Shown: positions 1 to 9,145 of the stretch, piece by piece
How the letters are laid out: the number at the start of each line of letters is the position of its first letter
Numbering within the stretch: the first letter of the stretch is position 1
Assembly (NCBI RefSeq): GCF_000426505.1
Contig: NZ_AUFM01000011.1
Location: forward strand, 1,178,001-1,242,000
Length of the DNA: 64,000 nt
Direction: 5' to 3'
Origin: Nisaea denitrificans DSM 18348
GTDB taxonomy: Bacteria > Pseudomonadota > Alphaproteobacteria > Thalassobaculales > Thalassobaculaceae
Made by a program: the position numbers and the translations under genes
The notes under the pieces: model-generated
The model's input: the letters and a program-made list of their open reading frames with translations, nothing else
What the model was told of the DNA's origin: nothing
The model's database searches: none

Positions 1-181
1 CCTCCTGCATGCCGCCGTCGAAATCCTCTTTCGAGGTCTCGGCCCGCACCATGGAAAGGGATTGCGAGAGGGTTTTGTCATCCTCGGCAACGCTCAGCAG
101 CGTCAGGATAAGGGTTGCCAGCTCGCGATCCGGCTCATTTTCCGAATCGTCGGTGAGAGTTTGGGCAAATAGTCGGGACAT
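1..181 (-). CDS. Unknown protein under B12 riboswitch control (5' part only)
   Basis: Only the first 60 codons are inside the window; the gene continues past the left edge. The ATG at 179-181 follows a strong GGAGGAGG ribosome site at a good distance, and the reading frame stays open to the edge. The visible N-terminus is acidic and Leu/Ser-rich, starting MSRLFAQTLTDDSENEPDRE, with no signal peptide, membrane segment or motif I recognise. Upstream lies a complete cobalamin riboswitch on the same strand, so synthesis is very likely repressed by adenosylcobalamin. Genes of this class are usually cobalamin synthesis, cobalt/B12 transport or B12-independent isoenzymes. I cannot tell which applies here. 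Confidence 0.7.
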   Translation of the reverse strand, partial: MSRLFAQTLTDDSENEPDRELATLILTLLSVAEDDKTLSQSLSMVRAETSKEDFDGGMQE

Positions 182-224
182 CTAAACCTCCTCCGGTGCA
201 CCCCGCCCGGGTTAAAAATGGACA

Positions 225-400
225 CAGCGTTGGCAGGTCTCCTGACTCCCGGCTCTTCGATCCGCGCCGCCTTCCCAGCCCATCAGGGCCAGTGGCATAC
301 CGGTCGGATCTTGCCGGTTACAGTTGCGGGGGCAGTCCCGGACTTGCGGCGATAAAGCCGCGCACCGGATTCCCTTTTGTCCCGAAGGACACCAACGCTG
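225..400 (-). promoter_or_regulatory. Cobalamin (B12) riboswitch aptamer
   Basis: Read on the minus strand, the segment has the ordered conserved blocks of the AdoCbl aptamer. These are an AAAAGGGAA-CCGGTGCG block, the CCCCCGCAACTGTAACCGG block, the GCCACTGG B12-box region, then GGGAAGGCGG and GAGTCAGGAGACCTGCC. The closing P1 stem is a perfect 9-bp pairing of 225-233 with 392-400. It lies 44 bases upstream of the ATG at 181. The short downstream stretch has no T-rich terminator, and CCGG repeats flank the ribosome site, so control is probably translational. That last point is inference. Confidence 0.95.
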
Positions 401-447
401 AAAGGCTCGTCTTTGCGGCCTGCTGTGTCAAGGCAGCAGGCGGGCAA

Positions 448-885
448 TCACTCGCGGATCAGCCGTTCCAGCTCGCGAATGAAGGTTTCCCGGTCTCTTT
501 TGGAGAAAGCGGGACCACCGCCCGAAACTTCTCCCATGGCACGGAGGTCGGACATCAGGTCCCGCATCGCCATGGCCATGCCGATTCCCGCCTCGGTGAA
601 CTCCTTGCCGGAATGACCGATCGCCTTGGCGCCGAGCTCGATCGCCCGCCGGGCCAGCGGAATATCGCTGGTGATGACGATATCGCCCGCCGCCACCTTG
701 CCCACAATCCAGTCATCCGCCGCATCGAACTTGTCGGAGACCAGGATATTCTGAACATTCGCTCGGTCGCCGGTCCGGAAACCACGATTGCTGACAACGT
801 AAACCTTAATGTCGTGCCGATCGGCAATCGACAGGATCTCGCTCTTCACCGGGCAGGCATCGGCGTCGACATAGACAGACTTCAT
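448..885 (-). CDS. yaiI: UPF0178 (DUF188) family protein, YaiI/YqxD type
   Basis: This is a 145-residue cytosolic protein of normal family length. It begins with the family signature VDADACPVK (residues 6-14), whose paired acidic residues Asp7 and Asp9 suggest a PIN-like nuclease fold. A second conserved block, ITSDIPLARRAIELGA, lies at about residues 72-87. The biochemical role of the family is not established. It stands alone on the minus strand between the B12 riboswitch and the divergent CoA transferase gene, so it has its own promoter in the 92-base gap. The call is secure at family level only. Confidence 0.9.
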   Translation of the reverse strand: MKSVYVDADACPVKSEILSIADRHDIKVYVVSNRGFRTGDRANVQNILVSDKFDAADDWIVGKVAAGDIVITSDIPLARRAIELGAKAIGHSGKEFTEAGIGMAMAMRDLMSDLRAMGEVSGGGPAFSKRDRETFIRELERLIRE

Positions 886-977
886 TGCGTGCTTTGCCCC
901 TTTTGCAGACGAACAACCATGCTAGGTTCCGAGCCCAACCTGATCGCATTCAACATTAAGCTGGCCAAGAAACACGG

Positions 978-2213
978 ATGTACACGGTCCTTCAAGATTT
1001 GACAGTCGTCGAGGGCGCATCTTTCATCGCCGCCCCCTCCTGTACCCTTAACATGCTGCAGATGGGCGCGACGGTCATCCGTTTCGACGCCATCGGCGGC
1101 GGCCTCGATTACCGGCGCTGGCCAAAGGCTCCGAACGGCTCCAGCCTCTATTGGGAAGGCCTGAACAAAGGCAAGAAGTCCGTGGCGCTGGATCTGCGCA
1201 ATCCGGAAGGCCGGGAGCTTGCCCTTCAGCTTGCAACCGCCCCCGGTAAAGGGCGCGGCCTGTTCGTCACCAATTACCCGGTCTCCGGCTTCCTCTCGCA
1301 TGAGGCCTTGAAGGCGCGGCGCGCGGATATCATCACAGTCCGCGTCATGGGCTGGGCCGACGGCACCCAAGGCGTCGACTACACGGCCAATGCCGGTGCC
1401 GGTTTCCCGTTGATGACCGGCGATCCGGGTCCCGTCGGCGAGAAGCGCCCGGTGAACCATGTGCTGCCCGCCTGGGACCTGATCGCCGGTGCCAATGCGG
1501 CCTTCGCCATGCTGGCGGCCGAACGGGAGCGCCAGAAGACCGGCCAGGGCGCCGAAATCCGGCTGCCGCTTGGCGATGTCGCGCTCACCACCCTCGGCAC
1601 CCTCGGCCAGGTTGCCGAAGTGATGACGGAGGAAGAAGACCGGCCAAGCTTCGGCAACGATGTGTTCGGAGCCTTCGGGCGGGACTTTCGGACCAGCGAC
1701 GGGCATTACATCATGCTCATCGCCCTTTCGCCCCGGCAATGGACCGGCTTGCTGACATCCCTTGGCATCGACGCGGAAATCGCCGCCATCGAGGAAGAGA
1801 CCGGTGTGAGTTTCGCCAAGGATGAAGGGCTGCGCTTCGAATATCGGGAGAAGATCAATCCTGTCGTCGAGCGCGTTGTCGCGGCGGAGACGCTGGATAC
1901 CCTTGCACCGCGCTTCAAGGAGAACGGTGTCTGCTGGGAGCCGTACCGCACAGTGCGCGAAGCAGTCGCGAGCGAACGCTTCAAGACCATGGGCAAGCCT
2001 TACAGCGACGTCACCCACGGCAGCGGGCTGACTTATCCGACTTCCGACACGCCGATTGATTTTTACGGACAGGCCTCCGAGGTTCCAACACCGGCACCGC
2101 AGTTGGGACAGCACACTGATGAGGTTCTGGCGGATTTTCTCGGTCTCGACAGTGGCGCCATCGGGCGGCTGCACGATGAAGGCATCGTCGCCGGTCCCGG
2201 GCATGCCGACTGA
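978..2213 (+). CDS. CoA transferase family III, 2-methylfumaryl-CoA isomerase (Mct)-like
   Basis: The 411-residue protein is a family III CoA transferase. From recalled family sequence it matches the Mct (2-methylfumaryl-CoA isomerase) subgroup along its length: an [11 protein letters not shown] block near 39-49, [14 protein letters not shown] near 63-76, and the catalytic-type Asp167 in PAWDL. It ends in the HTDEVL and [11 protein letters not shown] segments seen in that subgroup. True Mct moves CoA within one molecule in the 3-hydroxypropionate cycle. In a heterotrophic alphaproteobacterium without visible partners, another mesaconyl- or dicarboxyl-CoA reaction is equally possible. The kynureninase gene starts 8 bases downstream, so the two are probably co-transcribed. 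Confidence 0.85.
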   Translation: MYTVLQDLTVVEGASFIAAPSCTLNMLQMGATVIRFDAIGGGLDYRRWPKAPNGSSLYWEGLNKGKKSVALDLRNPEGRELALQLATAPGKGRGLFVTNYPVSGFLSHEALKARRADIITVRVMGWADGTQGVDYTANAGAGFPLMTGDPGPVGEKRPVNHVLPAWDLIAGANAAFAMLAAERERQKTGQGAEIRLPLGDVALTTLGTLGQVAEVMTEEEDRPSFGNDVFGAFGRDFRTSDGHYIMLIALSPRQWTGLLTSLGIDAEIAAIEEETGVSFAKDEGLRFEYREKINPVVERVVAAETLDTLAPRFKENGVCWEPYRTVREAVASERFKTMGKPYSDVTHGSGLTYPTSDTPIDFYGQASEVPTPAPQLGQHTDEVLADFLGLDSGAIGRLHDEGIVAGPGHAD

Positions 2214-2221
2214 GCCGCACC

Positions 2222-3472
2222 ATGACACACTCGAAAATGACACGGGAAGAGTTCGCGGCCTTCGATGTTGCCGATCCCCTCGCTTCGTTCCGCTCAGAAT
2301 TCGAGCTGCCGGAGGATGTGATCTACCTCGACGGCAATTCCCTCGGACCGCTGCCCCGCATCGCGCGGGAACGTGTTGCCGCCTGCGTCACGCACGAATG
2401 GGGTAACGGCTTGATCCGAAGCTGGAACGATGCGGGATGGATCGATCTTCCCATGCGCGTCGGCGGCAAGATCGGCGCGCTGATTGGAGCCGAGGCGGAT
2501 AGCGTCGTCGCGGCAGATTCGACCTCGGTCAATCTCTTCAAATGCCTCTCCGCCGCGCTGGCGCTTCGGCCGGACCGTTGCGTCATCGTCTCGGAGGAAT
2601 CTAACTTCCCGACCGATCTCTATATGGCGGAAGGTCTGTCTGCATTGCTTGGCGGCCGGCACGAACTCCGGCTGATCGAGGATCCGAACGAGCTGCCGGA
2701 CGCTCTTAAAGACGATGTCGCGGTGCTGATGCTGACCCATGTGAACTACCGCACCGGATACATGCACGACATGAAGGCGGTGACTGACGCCGCCCGCGCC
2801 GCAGGTGCGCTGACGCTTTGGGATCTTGCTCATTCCGCCGGTGCGGTTCCGGTCGACCTTGCAACGGCCAAGGCGGATTTCGCGGTCGGTTGCGGCTACA
2901 AATACCTGAATGGCGGCCCCGGTGCCCCGGCATTCCTCTATGTCGCGCCGCGCCATCAGGAAGCAGCCTCCCAGCCCCTCACCGGCTGGTTCGCCCACAA
3001 AGCACCGTTCGCTTTCGATCACCGGTTCGCGCCGACGGACGGGATCGGGAAATTCCTTTGTGGCACGCCGCCGGTGCTGGCCATGACAGCGCTCGATGCG
3101 GCGATGGACATCTGGGCCCGTGCCGACATGGATGCGGTCCGGGCGATATCAGTGGCGCTGACCGAGAGCTTCATCACCCTGGTCGAAGAGCGGTGCGCCG
3201 GTCTCGGCCTGACACTCTCAAGCCCGCGAGATCCAGCCCAACGCGGCAGTCAGGTCTCTTTCGCGCATGAAAACGGCTATCCGGTGATGCAGGCCCTGAT
3301 TGCCCGTGGCGTAATCGGCGATTTTCGGGCACCGGACCTTCTGAGGTTCGGCTTTACGCCGCTCTATACCCGGTTCACGGACATCTGGGATGCGGTCGAG
3401 CAGCTGCGTGACATCCTGAAAACCGGCGCCTGGGACCGGCCGGAATTCCATGCACGGGCGGCTGTTACCTAA
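2222..3472 (+). CDS. kynU: Kynureninase
   Basis: Kynureninase is a PLP enzyme that cleaves kynurenine to anthranilate and alanine in tryptophan catabolism. The 416-residue length is normal. Visible landmarks are YLDGNSLG (35-42), RSWNDAGW (66-73), the HVNYRTG block (173-179) and the PLP lysine Lys227 in [10 protein letters not shown]. It follows the CoA transferase by 8 bases and overlaps the convergent ArsR gene by 4 bases at its end. Tryptophan dioxygenase and formamidase genes are not in the window, so the kynurenine source lies elsewhere or outside the cell. Confidence 0.95.
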   Translation: MTHSKMTREEFAAFDVADPLASFRSEFELPEDVIYLDGNSLGPLPRIARERVAACVTHEWGNGLIRSWNDAGWIDLPMRVGGKIGALIGAEADSVVAADSTSVNLFKCLSAALALRPDRCVIVSEESNFPTDLYMAEGLSALLGGRHELRLIEDPNELPDALKDDVAVLMLTHVNYRTGYMHDMKAVTDAARAAGALTLWDLAHSAGAVPVDLATAKADFAVGCGYKYLNGGPGAPAFLYVAPRHQEAASQPLTGWFAHKAPFAFDHRFAPTDGIGKFLCGTPPVLAMTALDAAMDIWARADMDAVRAISVALTESFITLVEERCAGLGLTLSSPRDPAQRGSQVSFAHENGYPVMQALIARGVIGDFRAPDLLRFGFTPLYTRFTDIWDAVEQLRDILKTGAWDRPEFHARAAVT

Positions 3473-4152
3473 GCTTCCGGAAAACACTCCCGAAACCGGC
3501 GTTCTCCCTCTCCGGTAAAGGAGACAACGCGGGAGCCTTCGATCCGGTGCGCCCAACCAAGATCGTAGAACCGATCCAGTAGCCCGGTGCCGAGCGCGCC
3601 CGCCAGATGGGTCCGCCGCTCGCTCCAGTCGAGGCAGGAACGACACAACGGACGGCGGGATTTTTCCAGATCCGGCAGAGCGATACCAAGTTCGCCGACG
3701 AAGCCTTCTCCCGCTTCCGTAAGGAAAATCTCTTCGCCATCTTCCGCCAGAAAATCCCGCGTCACCATGCTGTCGAACATGCGGACACCATAGTCCCCGG
3801 CCAGATGATTGTAGCAAACCCGCGCCTTGCGCAGCGCCGGATCGCGCGGGCCGGTACGGGCCCGCATATGTCCGCGTTTCGCTGCCAGCCCCATCATGGC
3901 TTCCAGCAGATTTCCCACTTCGTCATCCGCCAGCGCGAAATAGCGGTGCCGTCCCTGCTTGCGCTGGGTGAGCAGACCGGCCGTTTCCAGTTTGGAGAGG
4001 TGGGAGCTTGCCGTCTGTGCCGTAATGCCGGCCTCGGCGGCAAGCTCGCTCGCCGTCAGGGCCTTGCCGGTCATCAGCGTGGTCAACATGTTCGCCCGTG
4101 CCGGGTCCCCAATCAGGGAGCCGATAAGAGCAATGTCGGGTCCTTCTTTCAT
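3469..4152 (-). CDS. ArsR-family winged-helix regulator
   Basis: This 227-residue protein has an N-terminal ArsR-type winged helix: a [15 protein letters not shown] region followed by the [20 protein letters not shown] recognition helix at about residues 34-53. The C-terminal half is an extension of about 120 residues with Cys residues in [10 protein letters not shown] and [11 protein letters not shown]. That arrangement belongs to a subgroup of larger ArsR proteins, and the cysteines could bind metal or sense redox state. I chose the ATG at 4152 (MKEGPDIAL) because the longer reading begins with atypical sequence. It is divergent to the NIPSNAP/Abm pair and convergent with kynU, so either neighbour may be its target. 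Confidence 0.85.
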   Translation of the reverse strand: MKEGPDIALIGSLIGDPARANMLTTLMTGKALTASELAAEAGITAQTASSHLSKLETAGLLTQRKQGRHRYFALADDEVGNLLEAMMGLAAKRGHMRARTGPRDPALRKARVCYNHLAGDYGVRMFDSMVTRDFLAEDGEEIFLTEAGEGFVGELGIALPDLEKSRRPLCRSCLDWSERRTHLAGALGTGLLDRFYDLGWAHRIEGSRVVSFTGEGERRFRECFPEA

Positions 4153-4223
4153 ACTTCGATCATAACCGAAGCATGAACTCGCACCAAGATGAGAATGTCC
4201 GCCCGTCACACATGGAGGACAGA

Positions 4224-4550
4224 ATGCTTACCTGCTTTATCCGCTATCACATCGACCCGACCAAGAAAGCGCAATTCAATCAATATGCCCGGAACTGGGG
4301 CGAGGCCATCCCTCGCTGCGGCGCCGATCTGATAGGCTATTTCGCCCCACATGAGGGTTCCACAACGCTGGCCTATGGTGTCTACAATATCGAGAGCCTG
4401 GCCGCCTACGAGGCCTATCGCGCGCGACTTTCGGCTGACCCGCTCGGCAAAGAGAATTATGAATTCGCGCAGAAGGAAAAGTTCCTGCTGCGTGAGGACC
4501 GGACTTTTCTGATCAATGCGTCAAATCCGGCGCCAAAGAGAAACCCATAG
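4224..4550 (+). CDS. NIPSNAP family protein
   Basis: This is a 108-residue ferredoxin-like alpha/beta barrel protein of the NIPSNAP family. It shows the typical opening LTCFIRYHIDPTKKAQFNQY and the later YNIESLAAYEAYRARLS helix. A GGAGG site at 4214-4218 sits 5 bases before the ATG at 4224, which favours this start over the in-frame upstream ATGs. Members are often found beside catabolic genes, but no general enzyme activity is established. The next gene, another dimeric alpha-beta barrel protein, begins 13 bases downstream. The two probably form a small operon controlled by the divergent ArsR regulator. Confidence 0.85.
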   Translation: MLTCFIRYHIDPTKKAQFNQYARNWGEAIPRCGADLIGYFAPHEGSTTLAYGVYNIESLAAYEAYRARLSADPLGKENYEFAQKEKFLLREDRTFLINASNPAPKRNP

Positions 4551-4563
4551 GGAGAGACGCGCC

Positions 4564-4920
4564 ATGATAGCCGTCATTTTCGAAGTTGAACCGCATCCGG
4601 ACCACAAGGACGGGTATCTGGAAATCGCCGCCAGCATGCGCGCGCTCGTCGACCAGGTTGACGGTTTCATCTCGGTGGAACGCTTTCAGAGCCTGACCAA
4701 CGAGGGGAAACTTCTATCCCTCTCCTATTTCCGTGACGAGAAAGCGGTCGAGGACTGGCGGAACCTCGTCGCCCACCGCCAGGCTCAGGCGCAGGGCCGC
4801 GATAAGTATTTCAAGGATTACCGGCTGCGCATCGCCTCCGTGTTGCGGGATTACGGGTTGAATGACCGGGAACAGGCGCCCGCCGACAGCAAGGAAGTGC
4901 ACAAGGCGGGCGCTGCCTGA
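4564..4920 (+). CDS. Antibiotic biosynthesis monooxygenase (ABM) domain protein
   Basis: The 118-residue protein carries one ABM-type ferredoxin-like domain. It begins MIAVIFEVEPHPDHKDGYL, continues through VDGFISVERFQSL, and has the SYFRDEKAVEDWRNLVAHR helix that is standard for this fold. Relatives are cofactor-free monooxygenases or heme-degrading enzymes, but many have no known substrate. The ATG at 4564 follows an AGGGAGAG ribosome site. It sits directly behind the NIPSNAP gene, and both may serve the oxidation of an aromatic or quinone intermediate from the neighbouring catabolic genes. That role is inference. Confidence 0.85.
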   Translation: MIAVIFEVEPHPDHKDGYLEIAASMRALVDQVDGFISVERFQSLTNEGKLLSLSYFRDEKAVEDWRNLVAHRQAQAQGRDKYFKDYRLRIASVLRDYGLNDREQAPADSKEVHKAGAA

Positions 4921-4925
4921 CCCCT

Positions 4926-5717
4926 TTAGCGCCCCTCGAAGCGCGGGGGGCGTTTCTCAAGAAACGCGGCAATGCCTTCCGTCAGGTCATGGGTCGGGAC
5001 CATGCGGGCAAAGTAACCCGCTTCAATCGCCAGCCCCTCATCAATCGGCACGTTGATACCCCTAGTTACGCTGCCGAGGCATGCAGCGACAGCCAGCGGG
5101 GAGAATTCCGCGATCTTGCCGCTCAAGGCGAAAGCTTCATCGAGAAGCTTTCCCTTCGGCACAACGTCGTTGATAAGCCCAAAATCGCATGCCTGCCGGG
5201 CAGTGATCGGATCGGCTGTCAGCAGCATCCGCAATGCCCGTTTGCGACCGATAAGACGGGGGAGCCTTTGCGACCCGCCAAAGGGAGGAGCGAAACCGAG
5301 CCGGATTTCAGCCTTACTGAACATTGCCTCCTCACATGCAAGAGCCAGATGGGCAGATTCCGTGATTTCGCAGCCACCACCATAGGCAAGACCGTTCACG
5401 GCGACGATGACGGGTTTCGGATAGGTTTCGATCCGCGCGGTCATCGCCTGCCCCCGCCGGACAAACTCGCGCATGGCTGTCTCCTGCCCAGCGCGAACGC
5501 TCGGCGCAAAGCCTTCGATGTCCGCGCCTGCGGAAAAGGCGCGATCCCCCCCACCTGTGAGAATTACCGCCCGGATATCATCATGCGCCTCGCATTCGTC
5601 GAGACAGCGCACCAAATGATCAATCAAGTCGTAGTTCAGCGCATTCAGCTTGCTGGGACGGTTCAGGGTCAAGAGCGCCGTCTTGCCGTGCTGTTCGAAG
5701 AGAACCGGGTCCGACAT
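4926..5717 (-). CDS. Enoyl-CoA hydratase/isomerase family protein
   Basis: This 263-residue crotonase-fold enzyme shows the oxyanion-hole segments FSAGADIEGF and ALAYGGG-type AVNGLAYGGGCEI. It also has the RLGFAPPFGGSQRLPRLIG stretch typical of hydratases and the C-terminal FLEKRPPRFEGR. The ATG at 5717 follows GAAAGG with correct spacing; an ATG two codons upstream is too close to that site. It is divergent from a TetR gene across a 52-base gap, a usual layout for a regulator of fatty-acid or aromatic acyl-CoA catabolism. The exact substrate cannot be read from the sequence. Confidence 0.9.
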   Translation of the reverse strand: MSDPVLFEQHGKTALLTLNRPSKLNALNYDLIDHLVRCLDECEAHDDIRAVILTGGGDRAFSAGADIEGFAPSVRAGQETAMREFVRRGQAMTARIETYPKPVIVAVNGLAYGGGCEITESAHLALACEEAMFSKAEIRLGFAPPFGGSQRLPRLIGRKRALRMLLTADPITARQACDFGLINDVVPKGKLLDEAFALSGKIAEFSPLAVAACLGSVTRGINVPIDEGLAIEAGYFARMVPTHDLTEGIAAFLEKRPPRFEGR

Positions 5718-5769
5718 TTTCATACCTTTCAATGGGTTGCATGTCGGACGGACTGTCAACGAGGTGCGA

Positions 5770-6396
5770 ATGACTGTACATTCACTAGACGGTATACATG
5801 ACGCGGATACGATCAGCCCGACGCGAACACTGATCATTGAGGCCGCCGCGAAGCTCTTCTACGAGGAGGGCATCAGAAGCACGAGCGTGGAGGCCATCGC
5901 CAGCCGGGCAGGTGTGACCAAGCGCACGCTCTATTACCATTTCACCAGCAAGGACGAACTTGTCGCCGCCTATCTCGAAGCGCGCGACCAGCCGACACTT
6001 GCCCTCTACAAACGCTGGTTCGACGAAACGCCCGGTCCGATTAGCAGCAAGATCGAGGGTATTTTCACGGCCTTCGCCAAGGCGTCCAACAAACCCTCAT
6101 GGAAAGGCTGCGGGTTTATGCGAACTGCCGCCGAACTCGCAGCCCTGCCTGGCCACCCCGCTATCGCCGCCGGAGCTCGTCACAAGAAGACGTTCGAAGA
6201 CTGGCTTCGCGGGCAACTCATAAGCGCGGGCGCTTCCAATGCTGGCGATACAGCCCGCCAGATCCTGCTGCTCCTGGATGGCGCAGCATCGGTCATGCTT
6301 ATCCATCGCGATCCGTCTTATGTGGAAACAGCCGGAAAACTGGCTGCATCCCTTGCAACGCCAACGCCTGCTAGCCAGCCGAACGCTTGTCGATGA
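5770..6396 (+). CDS. TetR/AcrR-family regulator
   Basis: The 208-residue protein has an N-terminal TetR helix-turn-helix: AAAKLFYEEGIRSTSVEAIA followed by SRAGVTKRTLYYHFTSKDEL (about residues 24-63). The rest is a helical ligand domain with a GCGFMRTAAEL segment. The ATG at 5770 is preceded by GAGGTG. It faces the enoyl-CoA hydratase gene across a very short gap, so it likely represses that gene and itself from a shared site. An imperfect palindrome overlaps its first codons. Its end overlaps the 3' end of the convergent ligase gene by 26 bases. Confidence 0.9.
   Translation: MTVHSLDGIHDADTISPTRTLIIEAAAKLFYEEGIRSTSVEAIASRAGVTKRTLYYHFTSKDELVAAYLEARDQPTLALYKRWFDETPGPISSKIEGIFTAFAKASNKPSWKGCGFMRTAAELAALPGHPAIAAGARHKKTFEDWLRGQLISAGASNAGDTARQILLLLDGAASVMLIHRDPSYVETAGKLAASLATPTPASQPNACR
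5775..5798. promoter_or_regulatory. Imperfect palindrome, possible TetR operator
   Basis: A 24-bp dyad centred on CTAG has TGTA.A at the left end and T.TACA at the right end. Seven of twelve positions pair. It begins 5 bases after the ATG of the TetR gene, a position where a repressor could block its own transcript. The symmetry is modest, so this is a suggestion. Confidence 0.3.
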
Positions 6397-7711
6397 TCCT
6401 GCGTGCCTTGCCCTGGGAGCGTTCGACGCTCCCGGGCTCGCCCACCCGCACCGCGGCGGTGACACCGATTACGCTCTTGATGTGATGTGCAAGCTCCGCA
6501 CCGCTGGCCTCCCGTGCCTCTTTGCTTGCGGCATCCGACACCGCCTCGCTGAGCACGGTCATGTTGTCCATCCGGCCATAGCGGGTCAGTTCGATCTGGT
6601 AATGCGGCGCCAAACCTTCGCATTTCAGAATCTGTTCCTCGATCTGGGTCGGGAAAACATTCACGCCGCGCACGATCATCATGTCGTCCGAACGCCCGGT
6701 GACTTTCTCCATCCGCCGCATCGTCCGGGCGGTTCCCGGCAGCAACCGTGTCAGATCCCCGGTGCGGTAACGGATCACCGGGAAGGCCTCTTTCGTCAGC
6801 GAGGTCAGGACCAGCTCACCACGCTCACCGTCCGGCAGTACCGCGCCGGTGGCCGGGTCGATCACCTCCGGGAAGAAATGGTCTTCCCAGATATGCAGAC
6901 CGTCCTTGGTTTCCACACATTCGTTTGCCACACCCGGCCCGATGATCTCCGACAGCCCATAGATATCGACCGCGTGAATGCCAAAGGCCTCTTCGATCTC
7001 CGTCCGCATGGAGCCTGTCCAGGGCTCCGCACCGAAAATCCCGACCTTGAGCTGCGTATCTTTCGGATCAAGTCCCTGCTCCCGGAACTCGTCCAGAATC
7101 GAAAGCATGTAGGACGGTGTAACCATGATTACCTGAGCACCGAAATCGCGGATCAGCGTGACCTGCCGCTCGGTCATCCCGCCCGATGCCGGAACCACGG
7201 TGCAGCCCAGCCGCTCCGCGCCGTAATGTGCCCCGAGCCCACCTGTGAACAGTCCGTAACCATAGGCAACATGCACCACGTCACCCGCCCGGCCGCCGGA
7301 CGCGCGAATGCTGCGGGCCATGACCTCGGCCCAGACGTCGATATCGTTCTTTGTATAACCAACAACCGTCGGCTTTCCCGTCGTCCCGGAGGAGGCATGC
7401 ACACGGGCCAGCTTTTCCCGCGGCACGGCGAACATGCCGAACGGGTAATTCTCGCGCAGTTCGGCCTTCCGGGTGAACGGCAACCGCGCCAGATCTGCAA
7501 GCGAGGAGACATCGTCGGGATGCACTGCCGCATCCTCGAACTTCTTCCTGTAGACCGGTGAGTTCTCGAAGGCGTGCCCGAGACTCCATTTCAGCCGCTT
7601 CAATTGCAGCGCTTCAAGCTCGTCCCTGCTGGCCCGCTCAATCGGGTCCAGATCTTCACGTTTCGGCGCAATATCCTGCACGCCTTCCTCCCTTGTGTCG
7701 TGCCACCTCAT
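6371..7711 (-). CDS. Phenylacetate-CoA ligase family enzyme
   Basis: This 446-residue AMP-forming acyl-CoA ligase of the PaaK type activates an aromatic acid with ATP and CoA. The phosphate-binding loop ASSGTTGKPT is at about residues 106-115. An EKVTGRSDDMMIVRGVNVFP block marks the hinge and C-terminal domain, and the family AMP-binding segment SEIIGPGV is present. The ATG at 7711 was preferred to a TTG nine codons upstream. The ribosome site is weak. Kynureninase in the same region makes anthranilate, so 2-aminobenzoate is a possible substrate alongside phenylacetate. No paaABCDE genes are nearby, which argues against a standard phenylacetate operon. Confidence 0.9.
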   Translation of the reverse strand: MRWHDTREEGVQDIAPKREDLDPIERASRDELEALQLKRLKWSLGHAFENSPVYRKKFEDAAVHPDDVSSLADLARLPFTRKAELRENYPFGMFAVPREKLARVHASSGTTGKPTVVGYTKNDIDVWAEVMARSIRASGGRAGDVVHVAYGYGLFTGGLGAHYGAERLGCTVVPASGGMTERQVTLIRDFGAQVIMVTPSYMLSILDEFREQGLDPKDTQLKVGIFGAEPWTGSMRTEIEEAFGIHAVDIYGLSEIIGPGVANECVETKDGLHIWEDHFFPEVIDPATGAVLPDGERGELVLTSLTKEAFPVIRYRTGDLTRLLPGTARTMRRMEKVTGRSDDMMIVRGVNVFPTQIEEQILKCEGLAPHYQIELTRYGRMDNMTVLSEAVSDAASKEAREASGAELAHHIKSVIGVTAAVRVGEPGSVERSQGKARRIIDKRSAG

Positions 7712-7853
7712 AGCGGGCGGCTTCGTTCTTAAACGCAACGTTAGTGTGGAGATGACGCGACTGCAATCGCGTGCAGGAGGTTGACCGGAAGCGGCGGGCC
7801 GACGTCTAATCCCCTGCCTTTCAATTCCTCCATTTTCTGCACGGACACATCAC

Positions 7854-9068
7854 ATGACCGACTTCCGGACCGCCAAACCATCCGCACTCGGTTTCAGCGG
7901 CAAGCGCCTGGACCGGATCAAAGACTGGATGGGCCGCTATGTCGACGGCGGCAAGTTGCCTTTTGCCGAAACGCTGATTGCCCGAAGGGGAGAGATCGTC
8001 TTCCACGAGACCATCGGGCATCGCGATGTCGAGAACGACCTGAAGGCAGAGCCGAACGGCATTCACCGGATCTATTCCATGACCAAGCCGATCGTCAGCA
8101 CGGCGATCATGCAGCTGCTGGAAGACGGCAAGCTTCAGCTCGACGACCCGCTGGCCTGGCACATCCCTGAGCTGGCGAACCTCAAGGTTCTTGGCGAAGA
8201 CGGCGAGAGCACCAGCGTCGCCAAGACCCAGCCGACCCTGCATCACCTGCTGACCCATACATCCGGCCTGACTTATGGCATCTTCGATCCGGGCCCGGTC
8301 GGAAAGGCGCTGCGCAAGGCGAAAATCGACTTCTCCGAGAAACATGGCCGGCTGGACGAGACCGTCGCGAAGCTTGCCGACATCCCGCTGGTCTTCGAGC
8401 CTGGCACACGCTGGAACTACGGGGTCTCGACGGACGTGCTCGGGCGTGTGGTGGAAACTGCCTCCGGCATGTCGCTGCCCGAATTCCTGCATGACCGGAT
8501 TTTCGAGCCGCTCGGCATGGAAGACACTTTCTTCGCCGTGCCATCCGACAAGCTGGACCGGTTCAGCGCCTGCTATGCCAAAACGGAGGATGAAGGCATC
8601 CGCCGGATCGACGAGATCGAAGACAGCCGCTATGCGAATTCGGTCACCATGTTCTCCGGCGGCGGCGGGCTCTGCTCCACAACGAAGGACTATCTCCGCT
8701 TCATGGAAATGATCCGCACCCATGGCGGCACGGGAAGCGACCCGATCCTCGGACGGAAATCCGTTGAGCTGATGCTGATGAACCATCTGCCCGGTGACAT
8801 GGCCTCGATAGGCCAGCCTGTGTTCAGCGAAATGCCGATGAACGGTATCGGCTTCGGCCTCGGCGGTTCGGTCGTGATCGATCCGGCGAGGACACAGGTG
8901 CTTGGTACAGTGGGCGAGTGGGCATGGGGCGGCGTCGCCTCGACCGGGTTCTGGATCGACCCGGTCGAAGAGCTGAGCGTGGTGCACATGACCCAGCTCA
9001 TGCCTTCCTCCTCCTACCCGCTGCGCCGCGAATTGCGCACACTGGTCTATCAGGCCATGACGAACTGA
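7854..9068 (+). CDS. Serine hydrolase, beta-lactamase class C / EstB-like esterase
   Basis: The 404-residue protein has the class C beta-lactamase fold. The nucleophile motif is Ser75-Met-Thr-Lys78 and the general base is probably Tyr189 in RWNYGVS, matching the spacing known for EstB-type esterases. The GGGGLCSTTKDYLRF block near residues 268-282 is also typical. No signal peptide is visible, which points to a cytosolic esterase or peptidase rather than a secreted beta-lactamase. The gene is divergent to the ligase gene and precedes a GMC oxidoreductase gene by 77 bases on the same strand. Confidence 0.9.
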   Translation: MTDFRTAKPSALGFSGKRLDRIKDWMGRYVDGGKLPFAETLIARRGEIVFHETIGHRDVENDLKAEPNGIHRIYSMTKPIVSTAIMQLLEDGKLQLDDPLAWHIPELANLKVLGEDGESTSVAKTQPTLHHLLTHTSGLTYGIFDPGPVGKALRKAKIDFSEKHGRLDETVAKLADIPLVFEPGTRWNYGVSTDVLGRVVETASGMSLPEFLHDRIFEPLGMEDTFFAVPSDKLDRFSACYAKTEDEGIRRIDEIEDSRYANSVTMFSGGGGLCSTTKDYLRFMEMIRTHGGTGSDPILGRKSVELMLMNHLPGDMASIGQPVFSEMPMNGIGFGLGGSVVIDPARTQVLGTVGEWAWGGVASTGFWIDPVEELSVVHMTQLMPSSSYPLRRELRTLVYQAMTN

Positions 9069-9145
9069 TAACGATCCCGGCGGCGCTTGCCTGCTGCCGG
9101 ACGGACTGCAAAACTTACAAAAAATGACTTCAGGGATGGAACAAC

